DNA of 64,000 bases from Bauldia sp. Lineage in GTDB: Bacteria > Pseudomonadota > Alphaproteobacteria > Rhizobiales > Kaistiaceae. The position numbers were made by a program, and so were the translations under genes. The DNA lies in NCBI GenBank assembly GCA_026126025.1, contig JAHCJZ010000001.1, positions 1-64,000 on the forward strand, given 5' to 3'. Of the stretch, positions 1 through 7,632 are shown piece by piece (the stretch's first letter is position 1; each line of letters begins with the position of its first letter). The notes beneath the pieces are model-generated. The model was given only the letters and a program-made list of their open reading frames with translations. It was not told the origin of the DNA and did no database searches.

Positions 1-36
1 AAGGGGGAGGTTACCCGTTCGGGGAACCGGCCTTCG

Positions 37-651
37 TCAGGCGGGCTGTTTCTCGACGGCCGGCGTCGGCACCGTCTCGCCGATGCGGACATAGGAGCCG
101 GCATGGGCGCGGGCGACGAGGCCGAGCGCGCGGGTGTCGATGTAGCAGGCCGCGGGATCGATGACGGCGCGGTCGTCGATATGCACCAGCACCGCCTTGC
201 CGACGATCAGCCAGCGCGCCGCGCCGATCTGGATGCTCTCGATCAGCTCGCACTCGTAGGAGACCGGGCTTTCGAGGATCCGCGGCGGGGCGACGCGCAG
301 CGACGGCGCCTTGGTGAGCCCCGCTTCCACGAACTCGTCGACCTCCGGCGGGAATGGAACCGCGGTGACCTCGACCTCGCGCAGCAGGCGCTCCGGCGTG
401 AGGTTCACGACGAACTGTCCGGTCGCCCGGATGTTGTTGCCGGTGTCGGAGCGGCCGGACTGGCTGTCGTGAACGCCGAGCGCGATGACCGGTGGGTCGA
501 CGCCGAAGGCGTTGAAGAACCCGAACGGTGCGATGTTCGCGACGCCGTCCGCGTCGAGCGTGGAAACCCACGCGATCGGCCGCGGCACGATGGTGGCGGT
601 CAGGAGCTTGTGGCGCGACCAGGTGTCGAGCTGCTCGAGGTCGAAGATCAT
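37..651 (-). CDS. Flavin reductase family protein (FMN-binding split barrel)
   Basis: A 204-residue protein of the flavin reductase-like (DIM6/NTAB, RutF-type) split-barrel family. The N-terminal SRHKLLTATIVPRPIAWVST segment and the following NIAPFGFFNAF stretch are the family's flavin-binding signature. Such proteins usually reduce or hold FMN for a partner monooxygenase. The ATG at 649-651 overlaps the stop of the NTF2-like gene by 4 bases (ATGA), so the two are translationally coupled. It is the last gene of a three-gene leftward operon that begins with a solute-binding protein. A role as reductant supplier for the DszC-like oxygenase in this island is inferred from context only. The family also contains heme- and FMN-binding proteins without reductase activity. 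Confidence 0.85.
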   Translation of the reverse strand: MIFDLEQLDTWSRHKLLTATIVPRPIAWVSTLDADGVANIAPFGFFNAFGVDPPVIALGVHDSQSGRSDTGNNIRATGQFVVNLTPERLLREVEVTAVPFPPEVDEFVEAGLTKAPSLRVAPPRILESPVSYECELIESIQIGAARWLIVGKAVLVHIDDRAVIDPAACYIDTRALGLVARAHAGSYVRIGETVPTPAVEKQPA

Positions 652-1061
652 GGCGTGGCCTCCCGCTCCGGCGCCACGGGCCGCAGCGGGGTCGACGCCA
701 CGGCAAGCAGCTGCCAGCTTCCGTCGCGCCTGATCCAGACGCTGAGCGTGCGGTTGTCGAGGCGGTAGGCGTCCGGCCCGACCTCCACGGTGAGCTGGAG
801 GCGGCCGTGACCGGTCGCGAGGTCGCCATGGACGCGGACCTCGACCTCGGCGATGCGTCCGTCGCGGTAGCGCACGTCGTCCCCGGCGACGCGACGCCGG
901 AGATCCTCCTTGCCGTCGATCGAGCCGTCGCTGTGGGTGTAGCGGAACTCGGTCGCCAGGATCGCGTCGAGCGCGGCCAGATCGCGATTGCACATCGCGT
1001 CCAGCCGCGCCGCCTCGAGGCGCCGAATGGTGGCCGCCGCCTCGGACTCGTATGCCGTCAT
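648..1061 (-). CDS. NTF2-like / SnoaL-type small protein (DUF4440-like)
   Basis: A 137-residue protein with the cone-shaped NTF2-like fold pattern: an N-terminal helical part (EAAATIRRLEAARLDAMCNRD) followed by beta strands containing ILATEFRYTHSDGS and the C-terminal LSVWIRRDGSWQLLAVAST. This last segment is typical of DUF4440/SnoaL relatives, which include small hydrolases, isomerases and dehydratases but also non-enzymatic domains. It starts 3 bases after the stop of the upstream solute-binding protein gene and overlaps the flavin reductase gene by 4 bases, so it sits inside an operon. No catalytic residue can be assigned, and its function here is unknown. Confidence 0.8.
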   Translation of the reverse strand: MTAYESEAAATIRRLEAARLDAMCNRDLAALDAILATEFRYTHSDGSIDGKEDLRRRVAGDDVRYRDGRIAEVEVRVHGDLATGHGRLQLTVEVGPDAYRLDNRTLSVWIRRDGSWQLLAVASTPLRPVAPEREATP

Positions 1062-1064
1062 CGC

Positions 1065-2672
1065 CTAGCCCTCGGGCAGGAGATGGATGTCGGCAGCGTT
1101 GCTGGCGAGGCCGTCGACGCCGATCGTGTGATTGACCACGCGCTGGCTGAAGAGCGTGAAGCTGTCGGGCGCGACGAGGTCGATCGTCGGCAGGTCCGTC
1201 ACCACGATGCGCTGGAACGCATCGAAGAGCTCGCGGCGCCGCACCGGATCGATCTCCACCGCGACCGCCTCGAGGAGGCGGTCCGCCTCGGGGTTCGAGT
1301 AGTGCGTGCCGTTGGAGAACGGGACGCCCGGGCGGAAGTTCTCCGACCAGTAGAGCCGCTGGATGCCGACCGACGGATCGAAGGTGTTGCTGATGCCGAC
1401 GATCGCGATGTCGAACGCCCGGTCGGTGTAGACGCGGGTGACGAATGCGCCCCAGTCCTGCGTGCGCACCGTCGCGGCAATACCGATCGACTGGAGCTGC
1501 TGCGCGACATAGTCGGCGGTCTGCCGGTACTCGCCGACCGCGATGTGCGGATCGATGGTGAGGGCGAAACGCGTGCCGTTGGCGCCGCGCGGATAGCCGG
1601 CCTGGTCGAGCAGCGCCTCGGCCCGCGCGAGGTCGTATTCGTAGGTCGGCAGGTCGTCGGTGAAGAAGCCGGTGAGGTAGGGGTTCACCGGGCCTTTGAT
1701 CGCGCGGGCGTGCCCGAGATAGATCGTGTTGACGATGAAGTTCTTGTCGATCGCATGGGCGATCGCGTGGCGGACGTCGATATTGGCGAGATAGGGGTTG
1801 TCGAGATTGAGCTCGGCCTTGAGCACGGCGTTGATGTAGCCGTAGCCTCGCGTCTCGACGCCGAGATTGCCCTCGGCCGCGACGCGGTCGATCTGCGATA
1901 GCGGAACGCCGCCGAGCGAAAGCAGCACCTCCCTGGTGAGGAGCGCCGCTTCGGCCGCCGACGCGTCGCCGATGAAGCGGAAGATGATGCGGTCGAGATA
2001 CGGCTTTCCCTCGTCCCAATAGTCGGGGTTCCGCTCGACGATGATGTGGCTGCCGCGCACCCATTCGCGGAACACGAACGGGCCGGTGCCGATCGGCGCC
2101 GACAGCGCCGGGTTGGTGTCGACCTGCGTGCCCTCGAAGATGTGCTTCGGGATGATCGGCGATTCCATCGCGGCGAGCGCCGAGAGGAGGTAGGGGGCCG
2201 GCCCGGAAAGGACGAGCTCGGCCTCGTGGGGCCCGAGCACGTTGGCGGCGGTGACGTTGGCGAAGGTTGCGCGGCCGCGCGGATGGATTTCCTTCAGCGT
2301 CAGGATCGAGAACGCCACGTCCTCGGCGGTGAAATCGACGCCGTCATGCCATTTGACCCCCTCGCGGATGCGGAACCAGTAGTTCAGGCCGTCGTCGCTG
2401 ACGCGCCATTCGGTGGCGAGCTGGGGCAGGGGATTGAAGTCGAAATCATAGGTCAGAAGGCCCTCGACGATCTTCGGCCCGACATTGACCGCGCTGCCGG
2501 TATTGGTGAGCGGGAAGAGGACCGGTGGCTCGGCGCCGACATTGAAGGTGAGGGTGCCGCCGGCGACCGGCGCGTCCTGCGCGAAGGCGCCGCGCGGCAG
2601 GGCGGAGAGCGCCGCCAGGGCGGATGCCGAGAGAAGGAAGCTGCGACGGCTGATAGGCGCGATGTGGGTCAT
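1065..2672 (-). CDS. ABC transporter substrate-binding protein, family 5 (DppA/OppA type)
   Basis: A 535-residue periplasmic binding protein of the peptide/nickel/opine class (SBP_bac_5). The N-terminus has a twin-arginine signal (ISRRSFLLSASALAALS, cleavage near AFAQ), so export is probably through Tat. Family hallmarks include GLTYDFDFNPLPQLATEW-like text near residue 70 and GTGPFVFREW near residue 195. It is clearly paralogous to the binding protein at 7633-9258, with near-identical blocks such as GPFVFREWVRGSH and RNPDYWD. It heads a leftward operon with the NTF2-like and flavin reductase genes. Upstream lies a 26-bp element shared with the other divergent promoter of the island. It probably delivers ligand to the permease encoded at 9.5-13.5 kb, since no second permease set is present. 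Confidence 0.93.
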   Translation of the reverse strand: MTHIAPISRRSFLLSASALAALSALPRGAFAQDAPVAGGTLTFNVGAEPPVLFPLTNTGSAVNVGPKIVEGLLTYDFDFNPLPQLATEWRVSDDGLNYWFRIREGVKWHDGVDFTAEDVAFSILTLKEIHPRGRATFANVTAANVLGPHEAELVLSGPAPYLLSALAAMESPIIPKHIFEGTQVDTNPALSAPIGTGPFVFREWVRGSHIIVERNPDYWDEGKPYLDRIIFRFIGDASAAEAALLTREVLLSLGGVPLSQIDRVAAEGNLGVETRGYGYINAVLKAELNLDNPYLANIDVRHAIAHAIDKNFIVNTIYLGHARAIKGPVNPYLTGFFTDDLPTYEYDLARAEALLDQAGYPRGANGTRFALTIDPHIAVGEYRQTADYVAQQLQSIGIAATVRTQDWGAFVTRVYTDRAFDIAIVGISNTFDPSVGIQRLYWSENFRPGVPFSNGTHYSNPEADRLLEAVAVEIDPVRRRELFDAFQRIVVTDLPTIDLVAPDSFTLFSQRVVNHTIGVDGLASNAADIHLLPEG

Positions 2673-2754
2673 CTGGCTCGGTGTGCTGCCGCGCCTGCCG
2701 GCGGCGCGTTGGGGTTGACGGTGCCGGCTGGCTGTCGTCCGGCTGGGCGATTAA

Positions 2755-2780
2755 TTGACTAACTTGATAGACTATGTCAA
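2755..2780. promoter_or_regulatory. Putative operator/promoter element, copy A
   Basis: This element lies between the divergent starts of the binding protein gene (2672, leftward) and the NmrA-like gene (2816, rightward). On the minus strand it reads TTGACATAGTCTATC, then five bases, then AGTCAA. The identical 15-base block and AGTCAA at the same spacing recur at 9343-9368 in the opposite orientation. The ends form TTGAC...GTCAA inverted arms, and TTGACA could be a -35 hexamer. It is most simply an operator of a local regulator; the Rrf2 protein at 17352-17837 is a candidate by proximity. The repeat is seen directly; the regulator is inferred. Confidence 0.6.
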
Positions 2781-2815
2781 CCACTGGGCTTCGAGTTCAC
2801 TCCATGGAGGAAGCG

Positions 2816-3703
2816 ATGCCCGGAATCGATCGGTCGATCACGCTGGTGACGGGGGCCACCGGCAAGCTGGGGCCCCTGATCGTGCGCGGGCTCCTGAAGC
2901 GCGGGACCGCGGTTCGCGTCCTGTCGCGGCGTCGGGAGGCCGCGCGCGACCTTTTCGGCTCGAGCGTCGAGATCGCGGTCGGAGACTTCACCGATCGCGA
3001 CTCGCTCCGCGCCGCGGTGGAGGGGGTGAGCCGCGTTCTACTCCTCGGCCCGATCAGCGCCGACATGGTGGAGAACCAGATCGCCGTGGTTCGGGTGGCC
3101 GCGGCCGCCGGCGTCACCCGCATCGTGAAGATCTCGGGCTCCGACTGGACCTTCGGACCGGACGGCACCTTCTCCGGCGCCGCGCATGAGAAGATCGAGA
3201 AGCACCTCCTCGCTTCCGGGGTTCCGGCGGTGTCGCTCCGGCCGAATGGCTGGATGCAGGTGTCGCTGCCATCGGCGATCGAGAGCATCCGCGCCGGCCA
3301 GCCGCTCCATGCCGCGCACGGCAACGCCGCGGTCAGCTACATCGACGCCCGCGACATCGCCGACGTGGCGGTGGCGCAGCTTCTGGTGCCGACGATCACG
3401 CCCGGCGTGCTGGTCCTGACCGGCGGCGAGGCGTTGACCACGCGTGACCTTGCCGGAATCGCCGCGCTGACCCTCGGCCGGCCGGTCGAGGTCACCGACA
3501 CCGCGCCGCCGGCCCTGGTCGCCGGCGGTCACGTCAACGAATTCGAGCTCTCGATCGTCCAGCAGTTCATCCGCATCCTGGCGAGCGGGCGCGCCGCGCC
3601 GGTGACCGACACCGTCGAGCGGGTGCTCGGGCGGAAGCCGCGCACCGTGGCCGCCTATCTCGCCGAGCACCTGACGGCGCAGCCCGCGAAGGGAGCGGCG
3701 TAG
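2816..3703 (+). CDS. NmrA-like NAD(P)H-binding atypical SDR
   Basis: A 295-residue Rossmann-fold protein. The glycine motif VTGATGKLG near residue 10 and the HEKIEKHLLASGVPAVSLRPNGWM stretch in the middle are typical of NmrA/NAD(P)H-binding atypical short-chain dehydrogenases, which act as oxidoreductases or as redox-sensing regulators. The start was placed at the ATG at 2816 because a GGAGG ribosome-binding site lies 6 bases upstream; an in-frame ATG at 2774 would lie inside the shared operator element. It is followed after one base by the opine-dehydrogenase-like gene. A redox step on the imported compound is an inference. Confidence 0.85.
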   Translation: MPGIDRSITLVTGATGKLGPLIVRGLLKRGTAVRVLSRRREAARDLFGSSVEIAVGDFTDRDSLRAAVEGVSRVLLLGPISADMVENQIAVVRVAAAAGVTRIVKISGSDWTFGPDGTFSGAAHEKIEKHLLASGVPAVSLRPNGWMQVSLPSAIESIRAGQPLHAAHGNAAVSYIDARDIADVAVAQLLVPTITPGVLVLTGGEALTTRDLAGIAALTLGRPVEVTDTAPPALVAGGHVNEFELSIVQQFIRILASGRAAPVTDTVERVLGRKPRTVAAYLAEHLTAQPAKGAA

Positions 3704-3704
3704 A

Positions 3705-4808
3705 GTGCGGATCGCAATTATCGGCGGTCCCGCGCTCGCCGCGGAAGCCGCTGACCTCGCGCTCGCCGGACACGACGTCGTCCTCGCGGCCTGGCCCGCC
3801 GAGGAGGCTGCGCTCCAGGCGATCCGCGACGCCGGCGCCGTCAACCTCGTCGGTGAGGTCGAGCACGCGCTGTCGGGAAAGACCGGCACTGCCGCAGTGC
3901 CGGTCTCGACGATCGCCGAGGCGGTGCGCGGCGCCGCGCTCGTCCTCGTCGCCTTCGAGCCCGCGGATGTCGAGGACGCCTTCGCGACGCTGGCTCCGCA
4001 TCTGGAGCCCGGCCAGGTCGTCCACATCGACACCTATGGCTACTGGGCGGCGCTTCGCGGCTGGAAGGTTCTCGCGGCGCACGGCAAGACCGAAGTCACG
4101 CTCACCGAGAGCATCGCACCGCTTGCCACCGGCCTTTCAACCGGAACCGACGCCCGCCTCGTCTGGCGCCGGCGGCAGCTTCCCGTCGCGGCGATGCCGG
4201 CGAGCCGGACCGAGACGGCGTTCGCCGTGCTGCGGGAGGTCTTCGCGTCGGTGCGGCCCGCCGAGAACGTGCTCGCGACCGGCTTCGCCAACCTCAACAT
4301 GCTCGTCCATCCCGCGATCGCCCTGGTGAATGTCGGGTGGTTCGACCGCGCCACCGAAGAGGACGGGAAGGCCAATTTCTACGGCGCAGGCAACACGGCG
4401 AGCGCCTCCCGCCTGACCGAGGCGCTGGATGTCGAGCGGCAGGCCGCCTGCGCGGCGTTCGGCGTTCCGTGGGAGAGCGTGCTGCGCTATGTCCGCGACC
4501 TCTATGGCGCCACGGGCGACGATTTCCGCACCCTCGTCCGCAACACCGGGCTCTACGCCATGCCGGATCACGACCCGCAGCTCGGCATCGGCTGGTTGCG
4601 CGCCGACATTCCCTACGCCGTCGCGCCTTTCGTTGCCGTGGCAGGGCTCGCCGGTGCGAGGCTGCCGCTTCACAAGGGGCTGGAGGCGATCTTCTGCGCG
4701 ATCCTCGGCGCCGAAATCGCCGGTCGGGCGATCGGCCTTCAGGAGCTCGGTCTTGCCGGTGCCGATTTCCGGGCCGTGCGGCGCTACGTGACCGACGGCG
4801 CGTTCTGA
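3705..4808 (+). CDS. NAD/NADP octopine/nopaline dehydrogenase family protein
   Basis: A 367-residue protein with an N-terminal Rossmann domain (MRIAIIGGPALAAEAADLALAGHDV) and a C-terminal helical domain containing HPAIALVNVGWFDR and the NFYGAGNT stretch. This arrangement fits the octopine/nopaline dehydrogenase family, which interconverts opines (N-carboxyalkyl amino acids) with amino acid plus keto acid. The GTG start at 3705 follows the previous stop by one base, so the two genes form an operon. The neighbouring ABC importer belongs to a family that takes up peptides and opines, so the pairing may be meaningful, but the substrate cannot be read from sequence. Confidence 0.85.
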   Translation: MRIAIIGGPALAAEAADLALAGHDVVLAAWPAEEAALQAIRDAGAVNLVGEVEHALSGKTGTAAVPVSTIAEAVRGAALVLVAFEPADVEDAFATLAPHLEPGQVVHIDTYGYWAALRGWKVLAAHGKTEVTLTESIAPLATGLSTGTDARLVWRRRQLPVAAMPASRTETAFAVLREVFASVRPAENVLATGFANLNMLVHPAIALVNVGWFDRATEEDGKANFYGAGNTASASRLTEALDVERQAACAAFGVPWESVLRYVRDLYGATGDDFRTLVRNTGLYAMPDHDPQLGIGWLRADIPYAVAPFVAVAGLAGARLPLHKGLEAIFCAILGAEIAGRAIGLQELGLAGADFRAVRRYVTDGAF

Positions 4809-4813
4809 CCGGA

Positions 4814-5989
4814 TCAGCCGGCTGCTGCTGCCTTCGACGCGGCGAGGGCCGCCTTGCCGAGGCCGGTCCGGATCACGTCGTTCTGCGGATTGTGGACCTG
4901 CCCGCAGATGACGTCGCGGTGGTGCCGTTCGAGCGGGTTGGCGCGGTTGAGGCCGTGATTGCCGACGATCTCGAGCGCGATCTCCGTCACCCGAATCGCA
5001 TTGCTGACCACCACATGCTTGACCACGCCGGCATCGCCGATTTCCGGGTCAGCGGTTGGCAGCAGCGTCAGCGAGCGCAGCAGCCGCTGGTTGGTCGCGA
5101 GCAACACGCCGATCGCGCCCGCCGCCTCCTGGAGGCGCGGGACGGTGGCGAGCGGCGCGCCGAGATTGCCCGGAACGCGCGTGTTGAGGAAATGCAGCAG
5201 CCAGTCCTGCGCCGCGCGGGCGACGCCGTCATAGACCGCCGAGATCAGCCCGTAGTACCAGGCGAAGCCGGCCGGATCGGGCTTCCGCGCACCCTCCGAC
5301 GCCAGGTGGAGCGGGCCGAGCGTATGCTCGAAGCGCACCGGCGTGTTCTCCAGCACCACGTCATGGCTGCCGGTGGCGCGCATGCCGATGGTGTCCCAGG
5401 TCTCGACGATGCGAAGGCCCGGCGCCGACATCGGCACGACGAACGTCCCGACCCGCTGCTCGGGCTCGTCGGTGACGGCGAGCACGTTGACGTAGGAAAG
5501 GATGGGCGCGCCGGTGACGAACTGCTTGTGGCCGGTGATCGACCAGCCGTCGGACGTGCGCCGCGCGAGAGTGGCAGGCAGCCCGCCCCGCGACGGCGAG
5601 CCGAGGCCGGGCTCGACCTGCGCGGCGTTGACGAGGCAGCTGCCGTCGCGGGTGCCGGCAAGCACCTCCTCCATGATCCCGGCGGGCCAGGTGCCCGGCG
5701 TCGTGAGGCGGCCGTGATTGAGATATTGCTGCGCCAGGAGAAGCGCGGTCGACGGCTCGCCCTTGGCGATCTCGCCCACCACCGCGATGGCCTCCGCCAG
5801 CCCGCCGCCAAGGCCGCCATGCTCGGTGTCGATGACGAGGCCGAGGAGGCCGGCCTCCGCGATGGTGCGGAAATTCTCGACCGGCAGCACCGCGGTGCGG
5901 TCGATCTCGCCGGCGGTCTCCGCGAAACGTTCGGCGAGCGCGGCCGCGGTGCCCTTCACCCGCGCAAGCGTCGTCACATGCTCGTTCAT
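4814..5989 (-). CDS. DszC/SfnB-like FMNH2-dependent monooxygenase (acyl-CoA dehydrogenase fold)
   Basis: A 391-residue protein with the three-domain acyl-CoA dehydrogenase fold: helical N-terminus with GLLGLVIDTEHGGLGGG, middle beta domain with GWSITGHKQFVTGA and TWDTIGMRATGS, and helical C-terminus. The C-terminal VHNPQ motif near residue 366 aligns with the catalytic His segment (LHDP) of dibenzothiophene monooxygenase DszC, and no acyl-CoA dehydrogenase catalytic Glu stands out. Such enzymes use reduced flavin from a separate reductase to oxygenate sulfur or other heteroatoms. Directly upstream in the same operon are a flavin reductase and a DszB-like protein, which strongly favours the monooxygenase reading. 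It is the last gene of the operon and ends 5 bases from the convergent opine-dehydrogenase-like gene. Confidence 0.85.
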   Translation of the reverse strand: MNEHVTTLARVKGTAAALAERFAETAGEIDRTAVLPVENFRTIAEAGLLGLVIDTEHGGLGGGLAEAIAVVGEIAKGEPSTALLLAQQYLNHGRLTTPGTWPAGIMEEVLAGTRDGSCLVNAAQVEPGLGSPSRGGLPATLARRTSDGWSITGHKQFVTGAPILSYVNVLAVTDEPEQRVGTFVVPMSAPGLRIVETWDTIGMRATGSHDVVLENTPVRFEHTLGPLHLASEGARKPDPAGFAWYYGLISAVYDGVARAAQDWLLHFLNTRVPGNLGAPLATVPRLQEAAGAIGVLLATNQRLLRSLTLLPTADPEIGDAGVVKHVVVSNAIRVTEIALEIVGNHGLNRANPLERHHRDVICGQVHNPQNDVIRTGLGKAALAASKAAAAG

Positions 5990-6005
5990 CCGGCTCTCGC
6001 TGCGG

Positions 6006-6539
6006 TTAGCGGTGGTGGGTGACGGCGCCATAGGCGCCGCGCCAGTAGATGAGGGCGGCGTCGGCGTCGCCGAGGCCGGCATGGATCGCGCGCACGCGGC
6101 CGATGACGATGGAGTGCGAATGTCGGTCGATCGCTTCCTCGAGCTCGCAGTCGATCGCCACCACCGCATCGGCGAGGATCGGCGCGCCGGTGACCAGCTC
6201 CAGCCAGTCGGCGCCCGCATAGCGCGCCGCGCCCTTCACGCCGTGGCGGCCCGCGAAGCGGTCGGCGACGACCTCATGATGCGGCGCGAGCACGTTCACG
6301 CCGAAATGGCGATGGCGCTGGATGAGCGGCCAGGTCGAGGCGTTGCGGTTGATGCAGGCGATCAGCGTCGGCGGATCGATCGAAAGCGACGACACCGACG
6401 TCGCTGTCAGGCCCGAGCGCTCGTCGCCGAAACCCGCGGTGATGACGGAGACCGCGCCCGCGAGCGACCGCATCGCCCCGCGGAAGGCGTCGTGCCGCGC
6501 GGCATCGGGAATGACCGGCGGTCGCGGATGCTCGTTCAT
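6006..6539 (-). CDS. Flavin reductase (DszD/HpaC type)
   Basis: A 177-residue flavin reductase domain protein. It contains FRGAMRSLAGAVSVITAG near the start, GLTATSVSSLSIDPPTLIACINRNAST in the middle and FGVNVLAPHHEVVADRFAG after it; this is the canonical pattern of short-chain NAD(P)H:FMN reductases that feed two-component monooxygenases. The start is the ATG at 6537-6539 (MNEHPRPP). It lies 16 bases upstream of the DszC-like gene and 23 bases downstream of the DszB-like gene, so it is the probable source of FMNH2 for the oxygenase in the same transcript. Confidence 0.9.
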   Translation of the reverse strand: MNEHPRPPVIPDAARHDAFRGAMRSLAGAVSVITAGFGDERSGLTATSVSSLSIDPPTLIACINRNASTWPLIQRHRHFGVNVLAPHHEVVADRFAGRHGVKGAARYAGADWLELVTGAPILADAVVAIDCELEEAIDRHSHSIVIGRVRAIHAGLGDADAALIYWRGAYGAVTHHR

Positions 6540-6562
6540 GGCAGGCTCACTCACGACAGGGA

Positions 6563-7597
6563 TCAGGCCGCGGCCACAAGCTCGGCGGCTTGCAGCGGCT
6601 CTTCGCTGATCCACTCCGCGAGGGCGAAGTCGGCCGGCAGGAAGCCCGCGGTGAAGAGGAAGGTCTTGTAGTGGTCGATCGCCGCGACGAGGTTCGCGTC
6701 GAGGCCGAGCGAGAGGCTGCGGGCGAGCGCCGGGCCATGCGCGGCGACCACGGCGTCTTCGCTGACCCCGATCTCGGTCGCCACGATGCGCCGCGTCTCT
6801 TCAGGATGCGCCGCCGCCCAGCGGCCCGCGCGCTGCACCTCGGCGACGAGCCGGGCCACCAGGTCCGGCCGCTCGTCGAGGAAGGTCTCGTCCACGGTGA
6901 GCGTGCGCGGCGTGCCGCTGTTGATGCGGATCTTCGGGTCGGGGTGGAAGCCGAACTCGACCACCGATCGCGCGCCGATCAGGTTGGCGGCGGCGAGGCC
7001 CTCGGCGCCCTTGACGTAGATCGCATCGACCTTGCCGTCGACCAGCGCCCGGATCTCGGTGCGATAGGCATGCGCCCGGCGAAGGCCGAAAAGCGCCGGA
7101 TCCGGATCGGCGCCGAAATAGGAGCCGATCGGGAGGTCGACGAGGTCGACCGCCTCGGGCTCCAGCCCGACGAGCGAGAGAGCGGATGTGAGGCCCTTGA
7201 GGGCGATCGCGCGGTTGATGTCGACGAACTCGCCGTCATTGCGCGTCAGGCCGAAGCGTCGCCCGGCGAGGTCTTCGGTCTTCGCGATGCCGCGCTCGGG
7301 AAGCGTGATGATCGCCTGGAACTCGTCGGTCCAGGTTATGCCGATCAGCCGGCTCTTCGCGCCGCGCGACCGCGCCCAGATCGCCGGGATGTTGCCGCCC
7401 TGGCGGAACGAATAGGCGAGGTGATGGTCGAAATGGCTTTTGCGGACCGCCGGGTCCTTGTGGTCGAACACCGACTCGACCGCGATCCCGTCGCGGCCGA
7501 ACGCCTCGGCGACCCAGCCGAGCTGGACGGCGATGCCGAGCGGCGTCGGCACCGGGCAGCGCGTGTACCAGATCGAGGAGGGGGAGTTCTTGGTCAT
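6563..7597 (-). CDS. DszB-like sulfinate desulfinase homologue (SBP-like fold, cytosolic)
   Basis: A 344-residue protein with the periplasmic-binding-protein (SsuA/TauA) fold but no signal peptide, so it is cytosolic. It matches 2'-hydroxybiphenyl-2-sulfinate desulfinase DszB at the active site: YTRCPVP places a Cys at residue 14 (DszB Cys27 in NCPVP), and SHFDHHLAYSFRQGGNIP gives His55 and Arg65 followed by GG (DszB His60, Arg70, Gly73). The His-to-Arg spacing of 10 is identical. DssB-type activity would release sulfite from an aryl or alkyl sulfinate. The C-terminal KTFLFT...AEWI block also resembles DszB. Its operon partners are a DszC-like oxygenase and a flavin reductase. An annotation pipeline might call it a nitrate/sulfonate ABC binding protein; the absent signal peptide argues against that. 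The real substrate is unknown. Confidence 0.8.
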   Translation of the reverse strand: MTKNSPSSIWYTRCPVPTPLGIAVQLGWVAEAFGRDGIAVESVFDHKDPAVRKSHFDHHLAYSFRQGGNIPAIWARSRGAKSRLIGITWTDEFQAIITLPERGIAKTEDLAGRRFGLTRNDGEFVDINRAIALKGLTSALSLVGLEPEAVDLVDLPIGSYFGADPDPALFGLRRAHAYRTEIRALVDGKVDAIYVKGAEGLAAANLIGARSVVEFGFHPDPKIRINSGTPRTLTVDETFLDERPDLVARLVAEVQRAGRWAAAHPEETRRIVATEIGVSEDAVVAAHGPALARSLSLGLDANLVAAIDHYKTFLFTAGFLPADFALAEWISEEPLQAAELVAAA

Positions 7598-7632
7598 GGT
7601 GGCCTCGCGCTGCTTGATGGGGACCGGTTCGA

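Noticed and set aside
528-1901. A 457-residue rightward frame
   Set aside because: It is the complementary shadow of three well-supported leftward genes and contains no domain.
37-2064. A long leftward frame that extends the flavin reductase to 675 residues
   Set aside because: Beyond base 651 it is the Arg/Pro-rich antisense-frame shadow of the binding-protein gene; the flavin reductase has its own ATG overlapping the NTF2-like gene.
6563-7597. Call as a periplasmic sulfonate/nitrate ABC binding protein
   Set aside because: It has no signal peptide or lipobox and carries the DszB Cys/His/Arg active-site pattern; kept as DszB-like.
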